Notes: a model not told the origin generated them from the letters alone. Counted from the stretch's first letter, positions 1-6,310 are shown. The stretch: 9,501 nt of DNA from Candidatus Thorarchaeota archaeon (GCA_013138615.1 WTCK01000267.1:1-9501), one strand, 5' to 3'. Numbers and translations are program-made.

Positions 1-2
1 TC

Positions 3-359
3 AACCTGTTCCTTCTTCAAAGTGCTCTCAAGCGGGTTAAATCACCTGAATATGAAATGAAACGAGCGGGAGCCAAAATGAGCCTGATCAACCCTTGGAT
101 AATGCAGAGAGACCTTAGTGCCTGCGACAATTTCGACATCTCGGATAGATTAGGGGAAATCACGATTCCCGCATTCGTAATCATTGGAGAACACGATGAT
201 CTCATTCCACCCTCAGTAGCCAAACAGCTAGAAGTATCTCTTCCACGGGCTGATATCGCTGTCATCAGAGGAGCGAATCATTCACCCATGATTGAACGAC
301 CCGACAAGTTCAACAGGCTCCTTTCCAAGTTCCTAAAGTGGGTGGAGTCGAATCCATAG
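3..359 (+). CDS. alpha/beta hydrolase, C-terminal fragment (5' end outside window)
   Basis: The reading frame is open from the left edge, so this is the end of a longer gene. The first in-frame ATG at 57 is probably internal. The visible part matches the last third of an alpha/beta hydrolase: a strand followed by GEHDDLIPP (Asp at 195-197 is the likely acid of the triad), then a strand and GANHSPMIERP (His at 279-281 is the likely catalytic His), then a closing helix. The hydrophobic region before the Asp (ITIPAFVIIG) is the usual beta-7 strand. The nucleophile elbow (GxSxG) lies upstream, so the substrate class (esterase, lipase, haloalkane- or epoxide-type) cannot be told. The gene ends with TAG, followed by a pyrimidine-rich stretch. 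Confidence 0.85.
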   Translation, partial: NLFLLQSALKRVKSPEYEMKRAGAKMSLINPWIMQRDLSACDNFDISDRLGEITIPAFVIIGEHDDLIPPSVAKQLEVSLPRADIAVIRGANHSPMIERPDKFNRLLSKFLKWVESNP

Positions 360-484
360 TTTCTTACTCTCCTCGCTCGCCCGCAATTCACCACGCTCAC
401 TAACAGGGGCGTTTAACTCACGAAAGCTTATTAGTGCGCAGCAACCCTTTCCCGTCAAGATAGCTCCTTAGAAAGCCCCCCCGC

Positions 485-503
485 TAGCCCAATTGCAGGG
501 CTA
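485..503 (+). other. small hairpin upstream of the GTPase gene
   Basis: TAGCCC at 485-490 and GGGCTA at 498-503 can pair as a 6-bp stem around a 7-base loop (AATTGCA). It ends about 30 bases before the GTPase ATG and would lie in its leader if transcription starts further upstream. The gap 360-532 (173 bases) otherwise holds a pyrimidine-rich start and no convincing TATA box, tRNA or small gene. CTTATTA at 427-433 is the best AT-rich candidate. A stem this short can arise by chance. Confidence 0.2.
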
Positions 504-532
504 CACGGGACGAGCAAACGGCGGTCGAATGA

Positions 533-1090
533 ATGAGCAGCAGTTCGTATGATTATCTGTTCAAGGTTGTTGTTCTGGGTGAGGGGGCCGTAGGAAAAAC
601 AGCGATTGTGACGCGCTTCTCTCACGGTTTCTTCCGTACAGATTACAAGACAACAATTGGAAGTCAGTTCGCCGTCAAGAATATCACTGTGACTAGGACT
701 GATGGCTCAGAGGTTACTGTTAAGCTGCAGATCTGGGACGTGGCAGGTCAATCGCGATTCCAGATTCTACGACCCATGTACTACCGCGGTTCAAGCGGTG
801 GAATCCTAGTCTTCGATGTGACTCGAAAACGAACGTTCATGGTCCTTCAGGAATGGCTAGATGAGCTCAGAAAGGCCATCAACAAGGATATTCCTCTAAT
901 GCTTGTTGCCAACAAGACGGACTTGCCAGATCGCGTGGTGGAACCCGCTGAGTCTCGCAGGTTTGCTGATGAGCGCAATATGCCCTACCTCGAGTCGTCA
1001 GCTAAGACGGGCGAAGGCATTGTTGACATATTCGCACAGCTGGCTCAAACCTTGGTACGGGCTCGCGAGCAGACTTCAAATCTGTATTGA
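533..1090 (+). CDS. Rab/Ras-like small GTPase (Asgard-type)
   Basis: This is a complete single-domain small GTPase of 185 residues, the usual Ras/Rab length. All G motifs are visible: P-loop GEGAVGKT (16-23, Lys22 and Thr23 for phosphate and Mg), switch I Thr in YKTTIG (Thr41), switch II WDVAGQSRF (68-76, with Gln73 at the Ras Gln61 position), NKTD (127-130) for guanine, and SSAK (155-158). WDxAGQxRF followed by MYYRGSSGGILVFDVT is characteristic of the Rab/Ras/Arf-like group rather than of bacterial MglA or Era-type GTPases. It should bind and hydrolyse GTP as a switch. There is no cysteine anywhere, hence no C-terminal prenylation motif, so any membrane attachment must come from a partner. 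The ATG at 533 is chosen because the fold begins directly after it (YLFKVVVLG); no strong Shine-Dalgarno is seen. GTPases of this kind are abundant in Asgard archaea and serve as the main lineage hint here. Partner and process are unknown. Confidence 0.95.
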   Translation: MSSSSYDYLFKVVVLGEGAVGKTAIVTRFSHGFFRTDYKTTIGSQFAVKNITVTRTDGSEVTVKLQIWDVAGQSRFQILRPMYYRGSSGGILVFDVTRKRTFMVLQEWLDELRKAINKDIPLMLVANKTDLPDRVVEPAESRRFADERNMPYLESSAKTGEGIVDIFAQLAQTLVRAREQTSNLY

Positions 1091-1188
1091 CCGGAATTCC
1101 AAGTGTAGAGTTTCTCCGCCAGCAGATATCATGTTTCAGCTTTAGCAACTCATATCTGTGAGTGTGAAACGTATGAGCTGGGTAACCG

Positions 1189-1770
1189 ATGACGAAGCCT
1201 GACGAACACTATCCGGTGAACTTGTTTCCAGCACTTCAGTGGGCTCTTGATCTGTACTTCAAGAAGCATCCCAGGTTCAGGGACCCGCCAATTGTTGAGG
1301 TAATCTTTCCCGCGGGCAGCCACAAAGTGCTCATGAAGACCATTGGAGAACATGAGATTGTGTTTTGGATGTCTAAGAGGAAGCTGTATGTCAAGGCGAG
1401 ATGCTTGGCGGATAGTGAATGCAAGTTCAATGTTTCAAGGGTGCCCGCTGATGATCGGGACGCGCTCAAGACCATTGATTGGGACAAGATTGATCCCCGC
1501 CAATTCTTCCGAATAATGCGCAAGTGGGTTGTCAGACTTGATCTAGATTTCATCACCCTGATTCGCGCACTGAATACGATTTGTGACAAGCACGTTAAGA
1601 TACCAATGACAACTCAATACGGCCGGACTTTCGATAAGTTTGACGAATACAGGCGTAATCGTTGGCCCGCAGACGCGACGCCGAATAATCCGCCCAAGTT
1701 CATCGAGGAAGTTCTGGTGAGAGTGACCTTCTGGTTCATGACGGCTGCAACAGTCGGGGCACTCATCTGA
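1189..1770 (+). CDS. hypothetical protein with hydrophobic C-terminal tail
   Basis: I do not recognise this 193-residue protein. ATG 1189 is the first possible start, because a TAA lies two codons upstream in frame. The body looks globular and mixed alpha/beta. Residues 8-30 look helical (LFPALQWALDLYFKKH), and a beta-rich part follows (IVEVIFPAGSHKVLM, EIVFWMSKRKLYVKARC). A DxDKIDPRQFFRIMRKW segment lies near 98-113, then a helix with LDLDFITLIRALNTICDKH. Cysteines are at 72, 78 and 132, not arranged as a metal site. The last 15 residues, VTFWFMTAATVGALI, are uncharged and hydrophobic, running right to the stop; this could be a short membrane tail or a buried helix. It lies 98 bp after the small GTPase on the same strand, so a functional tie is possible but unproven. 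Its coding length, codon pattern and lack of a competing conserved frame support a real gene. Confidence 0.8.
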   Translation: MTKPDEHYPVNLFPALQWALDLYFKKHPRFRDPPIVEVIFPAGSHKVLMKTIGEHEIVFWMSKRKLYVKARCLADSECKFNVSRVPADDRDALKTIDWDKIDPRQFFRIMRKWVVRLDLDFITLIRALNTICDKHVKIPMTTQYGRTFDKFDEYRRNRWPADATPNNPPKFIEEVLVRVTFWFMTAATVGALI

Positions 1771-1853
1771 ACGGTGACTGACAATATGTACTGAGCACAC
1801 TGAACGAACCAATCACAACTGCTAAAGAGCTGTTATCAGTTGGATGAATCATC

Positions 1854-1858
1854 AGGTG
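1854..1858 (+). promoter_or_regulatory. Shine-Dalgarno-like site for the ATP-NAD kinase
   Basis: AGGTG lies 10 bases before the ATG at 1869 and matches part of the archaeal GGAGGTGAT. It supports the chosen start. The rest of the 98-bp gap (1771-1868) shows only a weak CAACTG/CAGTTG inverted pair and no clear TATA box. Confidence 0.45.
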
Positions 1859-1868
1859 TTGACTTCAG

Positions 1869-2999
1869 ATGCTCGTCGGTTTAGTTGTGAACCCGATTGC
1901 GGGAATGGGTGGGCGCGTCGGGCTAAAGGGCACAGACGGTGTTGTCGCTGAGGCATTGAAGCTTGGTGCAGAACCCATTGCGCCTGGCCGCGCTAAGGAG
2001 TTTCTGGAGTCACTCCTTCCCCTAGTTAGTTCAGATGTTCGAAAGATTGAGCTTGTCACTTGCCCGGATGCAATGGGCGCTGATTATTCCCGCGAGATTG
2101 GAATCAATCATCAAATCGTTGATGTCCAGATTGTGGAACAAACCACTGCAGATGACACAAAGGCCTGTATTCTGGCTCTGTATAAGGCTGGAGCACGACT
2201 GATTGTGTTTGTTGGAGGGGATGGAACCGCAAGAGACATCTTTGATGTTGTGGAAGAGAACGGTCTACACGACCTCATGATCCTCGGAGTTCCCTCCGGT
2301 GTTAAGATGTATAGTGGCATATTCGTCATTAACCCTCGGGATGCCGCTGACGTAATTCGACTTGTATCTGAGGGCACTGCAACAATGGCTGAATTCGAGG
2401 TAATGGATGCTGACGAGGAGGCTTTCAGGGAGGACCGGTTCATCATCCGGCTCTATGGATATCTCCGGGGGCCCTCTGTGCCTGCAAGATTCCAGGGTGC
2501 AAAACAAGCTAGTCCCGAAACGGTTGACGAGCACGAGGCACAGGAAGCTATTGCGAAGTATGTTGTAGAATCAATGATTCAAGATGGCACCTACATTCTC
2601 GGACCTGGTACTACAGTCAAGAATGTGGCTGACATGCTGGGCGTGAAGAAGACTACACTCGGTGTCGATGTCTATAGTGAAGGAACAGTCTACAACGATG
2701 TCAATGAAGAAAAAATCATGAGCATTGTCGAAGATTTCGGAAAGGTCTGGATTATCGTTTCACCCATAGGCCATCAAGGAATGCTTTTTGGACGTGGCAA
2801 TCAACAGATCAGTCCGAAAGTGATTCGACAAGTTGACCGCGATAAAATACTCATCATGTCAACCCCCGCCAAGCTAAGGGATATCGAGGGGGGCACGCTC
2901 AAAGTGGACACTGGAAATCCCGATGTGGATGACCTGCTTCGTGGATACATAAGAGTCATAACGGATTACAATGAGCTAAGAATGGTAGAGGTAGAATAG
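1869..2999 (+). CDS. ATP-NAD kinase family protein, AcoX type
   Basis: This is a full-length, 376-residue member of the AcoX-type ATP-NAD kinase family (COG3199-like), which is longer than classical NAD kinase (about 280-300). N-terminal NPIAGMGGRVGLKGTDG (8-24) is a hallmark of this subgroup. VFVGGDGTARDI (113-124) holds the GGDGT nucleotide motif shared by NAD, diacylglycerol and sphingosine kinases. GVPSGVKMYSG (140-150) and IGHQGMLFGRGNQQISP (300-316) are further conserved blocks. The expected reaction is NAD phosphorylation to NADP with ATP or polyphosphate; this is known for the wider superfamily and inferred here. The cytosolic enzyme lies 58 bp upstream of the SAM enzyme on the same strand. 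A saccharopine-dehydrogenase-family protein that may use NADP is encoded further along, but not in the same unit. No signal or membrane segment is present. Confidence 0.9.
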   Translation: MLVGLVVNPIAGMGGRVGLKGTDGVVAEALKLGAEPIAPGRAKEFLESLLPLVSSDVRKIELVTCPDAMGADYSREIGINHQIVDVQIVEQTTADDTKACILALYKAGARLIVFVGGDGTARDIFDVVEENGLHDLMILGVPSGVKMYSGIFVINPRDAADVIRLVSEGTATMAEFEVMDADEEAFREDRFIIRLYGYLRGPSVPARFQGAKQASPETVDEHEAQEAIAKYVVESMIQDGTYILGPGTTVKNVADMLGVKKTTLGVDVYSEGTVYNDVNEEKIMSIVEDFGKVWIIVSPIGHQGMLFGRGNQQISPKVIRQVDRDKILIMSTPAKLRDIEGGTLKVDTGNPDVDDLLRGYIRVITDYNELRMVEVE

Positions 3000-3046
3000 A
3001 AAGAATAATCAACCCCCTATTGTCTGTTTTACCGAAGGGCCCAAGT

Positions 3047-3053
3047 GAGGTGA
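3047..3053 (+). promoter_or_regulatory. strong Shine-Dalgarno for the SAM enzyme
   Basis: GAGGTGA sits 4 bases before ATG 3058 and is a perfect 7-base match to the archaeal anti-16S consensus GGAGGTGAT. It fixes the start of the downstream gene and is the clearest ribosome site in the window. Confidence 0.8.
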
Positions 3054-3057
3054 AGTA

Positions 3058-3789
3058 ATGATAGTTCTGATGACTGACTTCTCGGAGTCAGAGTATGCAG
3101 GTATGATGAAGGGAGTGATATACACAATTTATCCTAAGGCTAGGGTGGTAGACCTCACTCATGAGATATCACCGCAGTCAGTGAGGGAGGGCGCGTGGAT
3201 TCTACTCCAAGGTTATCCGTACTTCCCCAAGAAGACAACCTTCGTATGTGTGGTCGATCCCGGCGTCGGGACTGGACGCGATGCTGTCTTAATCAGAACC
3301 AAGAATTATGTCTTCATCGGTCCCGATAATGGCTTGATGTACCCATCCGCGCATAAGGATGGCATCAAGGAGATATTCAAGATTCAGATTAACCAGCCGG
3401 AGTTTACCACCTTTCACGGGCGTGAGATCTTCGCTAAGGTGGCTGCCTACGTGGCAAGCGGGGCTGGCGAGAAGTTCCTAGGGGAACGCAAATCGGACCT
3501 CGACATGGTCCTGAGGTTTTGGCAGGAGGGACGCAGTGGAGAAGTAGTCCGCGTTGACCATTTTGGTAACATAATCACCAATCTGCCGCCTCTGGACAAG
3601 GATATGTATCATCTAAATTATCGGGCTCTGAATCGGGATATCACATGGGCTGGCACATACGGTGAAGGTCCTGAGTATGATATGTTTCTCGTCACTGGTA
3701 GCGCAGGTACGCTTGAGCTCTCAGTTAAGAATGGACGAGCCGCTGACCGCCTTCCGGCAAGGGTCGGCGATACCATTGTCATCAAGTAG
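3058..3789 (+). CDS. SAM hydroxide adenosyltransferase (DUF62 / SAM hydrolase family)
   Basis: This 243-residue protein belongs to the DUF62 family, related to fluorinase and chlorinase, whose common archaeal and bacterial members cleave S-adenosylmethionine with water to adenosine and methionine. MTDFS (5-9) occupies the family's TDFG position. The Asp-Arg-His set that activates water is present as VVDPGVGTGR (Asp67, Arg74) and FHGREIF (His120). FIGPDNGLM (86-94) and the C-terminal domain motifs DHFGNIITN (167-175) and GSAGTLELSV...GRAADRL follow. The hydrolase-type triad argues for hydroxide rather than halide chemistry. Length and both domains are normal. The strong Shine-Dalgarno at 3047 supports the start. 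The gene ends 8 bp inside the convergent DUF5714 gene. Confidence 0.93.
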   Translation: MIVLMTDFSESEYAGMMKGVIYTIYPKARVVDLTHEISPQSVREGAWILLQGYPYFPKKTTFVCVVDPGVGTGRDAVLIRTKNYVFIGPDNGLMYPSAHKDGIKEIFKIQINQPEFTTFHGREIFAKVAAYVASGAGEKFLGERKSDLDMVLRFWQEGRSGEVVRVDHFGNIITNLPPLDKDMYHLNYRALNRDITWAGTYGEGPEYDMFLVTGSAGTLELSVKNGRAADRLPARVGDTIVIK

Positions 3790-4525
3790 CCATTGATGTA
3801 GCGTGATACATGCACTCATCCATGGCACAGTCCGGATTTCTCTCTGAATGAACACAGGACTGAGGACTGGGAACAGGACCGAGGTCAATATTGTACTCAT
3901 TCTTGAGCGCTTCAATCGCGGCAGTCAGTCCATAGTATGTTGCTCTCTTGCAGCATCGAATAAGCTCATCTTGGGATAGAGCTAATGCATTAGATGTAGC
4001 TCGGTGTGCTTGCAGTCTTGGGGTTGCACGTTTGGGTGTGGAATCCAAAAACAGAGCTAAGGCAACCCCCGCCCCAACACAAGCTCCGCAAGTGCCTGCG
4101 TAGCCGCAGAAGCCACCAGGAATCTTGAATCCTCTGCGAATTCCCTCAATGATAATGTTCTCAGTTATTGGCGACCCATCGTTTCTGTTGAAACCTCTGT
4201 TTTTCATTGCAATCAGTATCGCTGCTGGAACCAGACTATGATGTTCGGGACCATGGAACTTGAAGCTTGGATGGGTCATCGCTCGGTCCACGATTTCAAT
4301 TGGGTTCGCGCTAGTTTCGATTTCCGTCAGGCGGTTGAGAAAATCGAGGGCTCCCTCGGCATGACAAGTATCACATACGAAATGACCTTCGGGGCAGTAT
4401 ATGGGCGAGTATGTCGTCAAACCGCAGAATGCGCAGGTCTGCTCTTTATCAGTTCCCCCGTAAATCAGAGTGGTACCACAGACTGTACATTCTGAAACAT
4501 GTTCGGGGTCGGCACTCTTGTTCAT
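3782..4525 (-). CDS. DUF5714 family cysteine-rich protein
   Basis: This protein has 247 residues from ATG 4525; an upstream in-frame ATG at 4561 would add 12. The shorter form is preferred because GAGGCGAT, one mismatch from GAGGTGAT, lies just before 4525 and would be inside the longer reading. Numbering from the short start: CTVCG (13-17) and CAFCG (31-35) look like a zinc-ribbon pair, then CPEGHFVCDTCH (44-55). THPSFKFHGPEHHSLVP (84-100) and a GGFCGYAGTCGACVGAG block (from 137) follow, then RATS and RCCKRA near 175 and 190; together they match DUF5714 proteins as I recall them. The extreme C-terminus adds three more cysteines (224, 233, 238). The function is unknown; the many Cys and His suggest metal binding or redox work. 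It is cytosolic, with no signal peptide. Its 3' end overlaps the SAM enzyme gene by 8 bp on the opposite strand. Confidence 0.85.
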   Translation of the reverse strand: MNKSADPEHVSECTVCGTTLIYGGTDKEQTCAFCGLTTYSPIYCPEGHFVCDTCHAEGALDFLNRLTEIETSANPIEIVDRAMTHPSFKFHGPEHHSLVPAAILIAMKNRGFNRNDGSPITENIIIEGIRRGFKIPGGFCGYAGTCGACVGAGVALALFLDSTPKRATPRLQAHRATSNALALSQDELIRCCKRATYYGLTAAIEALKNEYNIDLGPVPSPQSCVHSERNPDCAMDECMYHATSMAT

Positions 4526-4528
4526 CGA

Positions 4529-4536
4529 ATCGCCTC
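4529..4536 (-). promoter_or_regulatory. Shine-Dalgarno deciding the DUF5714 start
   Basis: Read on the minus strand this is GAGGCGAT, one base from the archaeal GAGGTGAT, 3 bases from ATG 4525. No such site precedes the alternative ATG at 4561. It favours the 247-residue form. Confidence 0.55.
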
Positions 4537-4603
4537 TTGCCAGGTTTCCAAATTCCAGCATGTTCTGATTACAGTTTCGATGGAGGACAGGGAATGTTCG
4601 TGA

Positions 4604-4611
4604 TTAAATAT
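4604..4611. promoter_or_regulatory. TATA-like box in the divergent intergenic region
   Basis: TTAAATAT is the most AT-rich spot between the divergent DUF5714 and NTF2-like genes (4526-4672). As a plus-strand box it would place a start near 4633 and give a leader of about 40 bases to ATG 4673. Read on the other strand it could serve DUF5714 with a start near 4581. The direction cannot be decided from sequence. Confidence 0.35.
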
Positions 4612-4662
4612 GCTATCTCACAATGCTTAACTGCAGGGACTGATGATACTTAGCAACTAGAT

Positions 4663-4667
4663 GGAGG
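4663..4667 (+). promoter_or_regulatory. Shine-Dalgarno deciding the NTF2-like start
   Basis: GGAGG lies 5 bases before ATG 4673 and 8 before ATG 4676. It would fall inside the coding region if ATG 4661 were the start, so the later ATG is preferred. Confidence 0.6.
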
Positions 4668-4672
4668 AGTGC

Positions 4673-5011
4673 ATGATGACTATTGCAGATGCGAAGAGGA
4701 TTGCGCAAAAGCACTACGACTTGCTTCAGGGGGATGATTTGGCAAAATGGGCGGAAACCCTTACGATGGATAACAGAAAAGCGCTAACGATCAAAGGCAG
4801 CTCGTCTAGCATGTGGTGGGATGAGGGTAGAGGGTATTTTGAACAATATGGCGTCCACTACAAGTTCAACCGCGTGGGCCAGCAGAGCGAGGGCTACTGC
4901 ACACTCCTCTTTACAAAGTACAACGCAAACGGTTCTGTGCGTGGAATGCCTGTGTCTATCGACTTGAGAAAGGAAGATGACAAGTGGAAAGTAGAGCTGG
5001 CTTCCTATTGA
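4673..5011 (+). CDS. small hypothetical protein, possible NTF2-like fold
   Basis: This gene encodes 112 residues from ATG 4673, chosen because GGAGG sits 5 bases before it; an in-frame ATG at 4661 would add only MEEC. An N-terminal helix (ADAKRIAQKHYDLLQGDDLAKWAETL, about 6-30) is followed by a strand-rich part that ends in VSIDLRKEDDKWKVELASY. A helix carrying a short 'DLAKWAETL' turn, then a curved sheet ending in 'DKWKV', resembles NTF2/SnoaL-like proteins, which bind small molecules or mediate association. This is a fold guess, not a recognised family. There is one Cys and no membrane segment or signal. It stands 48 bp before the saccharopine-dehydrogenase-family gene on the same strand, which may share its transcript, although a TATA-like box lies in that gap. 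Confidence 0.75.
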   Translation: MMTIADAKRIAQKHYDLLQGDDLAKWAETLTMDNRKALTIKGSSSSMWWDEGRGYFEQYGVHYKFNRVGQQSEGYCTLLFTKYNANGSVRGMPVSIDLRKEDDKWKVELASY

Positions 5012-5031
5012 TTCCCCTACCGCAACAGACC

Positions 5032-5038
5032 TAAATAC
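5032..5038 (+). promoter_or_regulatory. TATA-like box before the dehydrogenase gene
   Basis: TAAATAC is centred 25 bases before ATG 5060, the spacing expected if the transcript starts at or next to the ATG (leaderless). No Shine-Dalgarno is visible before that ATG, which fits leaderless initiation. This is inferred from spacing only. Confidence 0.35.
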
Positions 5039-5059
5039 GCGGCGCATAACCTCGCAACT

Positions 5060-6274
5060 ATGTCTCGGGTTGTTGTATTAGGTGGCTGTGGAGTTGTCGG
5101 CTCTATTGCCGTCAAGACGCTGACATCAATCGGTGAGTTCGATGAGATAGTGGTTGCTGACCTCAACTACGAAGGAGCACAGACCTGCGTTTCTGAGATT
5201 GGCGAAGGCTGTTTATCAGCGGTGATGGTGGATGCTTTTGATCCAGATTCCATAAAGGAGGCCATCAATGGCTCAGATGTAGTGCTCAACTGCTGCGGCC
5301 CCTTCTACAAGCTTGGGCCTATTGTGCTTAAAGCTGTGATAGAATCTGGAATAGACTATGTCGATGTCTGTGATGACTACGATGCCACCAAGATCCTTCT
5401 AGCAATGGACAAGGCTGCGAAAGAAGCTGGCATCTCAGCACTTACTGGAATGGGAAGCTCACCTGGTGTTGCGAATCTTCTTGCCAAGCTCTGCGCTGAT
5501 CAGATGCTGGATGAGGTCGAGTCAATTGACATTCTCCATGCTCATGGTGGCGAACCCAAGGAGGGAGCGGCTGTTGTTGCGCATCGAATCCATAGCATGA
5601 CCTCTCCCATACCTATGTATCTGGATGGGAAATTCGAAACAGTTGAGTACTTTGGCGAGAGCGGGCAGGCGCTGGAGATTTTGGTTGACTTTCACCGTAT
5701 TGGCGTGTACCAATGCTATCCTTATCCACATCCTGAAACGATAACGCTGCCCAACTACATCAAGTGCAAGCGTGTTACAAATCTGGGTTGTGTCATACCT
5801 ACACAGTACTATGACCTGATTAGAGATGTCGCAAGATTGGGAATCGTTGGTGAGGAACCGCTAGATGTCAAGGGGACGGAAGTGATTCCTCTGGACTTCG
5901 CCATTGCCTACATACTGGAGCAAAGAGAGAAGATTCTGAAGGAAACAGATTTCGGTGTGCAGCGTGGCTGCCTCAAGATTACAATTAAGGGCACTGTCGA
6001 TGGGAAGCCGCATCAATTCGACTTCTCAATGGCCTCTGTGGGTCAATCGATGGGAGAAGGCACGGGCATTCCCGCAGCTATTGGTGCAGTCCTAATGCAG
6101 CGCGGAAAGATAACTGAGAAAGGAGTACGGCCTCCTGAAGCTTGCGTCAACCCGCTTGACTTCCTTCTAGTCATGAAAAACCAGCTCAAGCTCGATAAGG
6201 TGACTGGCGAAGGCTCCCCTCTTATCATCGAGTCAATAGACGCTGATGGCAATCTAGAGCAATTGGAAATCTAG
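5060..6274 (+). CDS. saccharopine dehydrogenase family NAD(P)-binding protein
   Basis: This 404-residue protein matches the saccharopine dehydrogenase/LYS9-like family (COG1748 type). It opens with a Rossmann motif VVVLGGCGVVG (4-14) and an acidic residue at the end of strand 2 (VVADLN, Asp34), more typical of NAD than NADP binding. LNCCGPF (76-82), DYVDVCDDYD (99-108), TGMGSSPGVANL (129-140) and the C-terminal block GEGTGIPAAIGAVLMQRGKI (332-351) followed by GVRPPE are family hallmarks. Members act in lysine and polyamine metabolism (saccharopine or carboxyspermidine-type substrates), but many archaeal members have no known substrate, and no lysine gene is nearby to decide. It is cytosolic. 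The acr3 gene follows 36 bp later on the same strand, so co-transcription is likely. Confidence 0.92.
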   Translation: MSRVVVLGGCGVVGSIAVKTLTSIGEFDEIVVADLNYEGAQTCVSEIGEGCLSAVMVDAFDPDSIKEAINGSDVVLNCCGPFYKLGPIVLKAVIESGIDYVDVCDDYDATKILLAMDKAAKEAGISALTGMGSSPGVANLLAKLCADQMLDEVESIDILHAHGGEPKEGAAVVAHRIHSMTSPIPMYLDGKFETVEYFGESGQALEILVDFHRIGVYQCYPYPHPETITLPNYIKCKRVTNLGCVIPTQYYDLIRDVARLGIVGEEPLDVKGTEVIPLDFAIAYILEQREKILKETDFGVQRGCLKITIKGTVDGKPHQFDFSMASVGQSMGEGTGIPAAIGAVLMQRGKITEKGVRPPEACVNPLDFLLVMKNQLKLDKVTGEGSPLIIESIDADGNLEQLEI

Positions 6275-6297
6275 TTCAGATAATGAGAATGAGCGTC

Positions 6298-6301
6298 GGA
6301 G
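6298..6301 (+). promoter_or_regulatory. weak Shine-Dalgarno for acr3
   Basis: GGAG lies 9 bases before ATG 6311. The match is short, but it favours this ATG over the in-frame ATG at 6326. The gap after the dehydrogenase (6275-6310) has no room for a full promoter with leader, which suggests read-through. Confidence 0.3.
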
Positions 6302-6310
6302 CTGTAGATC

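Noticed and set aside
360..532. Possible tRNA or small RNA in the gap before the GTPase gene
   Set aside because: GGTCGAAT near 522 faintly resembles a T-loop, but no acceptor stem, anticodon arm or CCA-compatible end can be built around it.
903..1145. 80-codon plus-strand frame overlapping the GTPase end
   Set aside because: It is a frame-shifted reading of the GTPase G4-G5 region. The GTPase frame is intact, so this is not a frameshift relic.
1149..1177. Inverted pair CTCATA/TATGAG before the orphan gene
   Set aside because: Six-base arms with a 17-base gap and AT-rich content; too weak to call an operator or hairpin.
1236..1589. 117-codon minus-strand open frame inside the orphan gene
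   Set aside because: Neither strand has a known family here, but the plus frame is longer and fits the collinear gene order, while the minus product is low-complexity Ser/Arg-rich.
1816..1842. Inverted pair CAACTG/CAGTTG before the ATP-NAD kinase gene
   Set aside because: Arms of only 6 bases with a 15-base gap and no extension; expected by chance.
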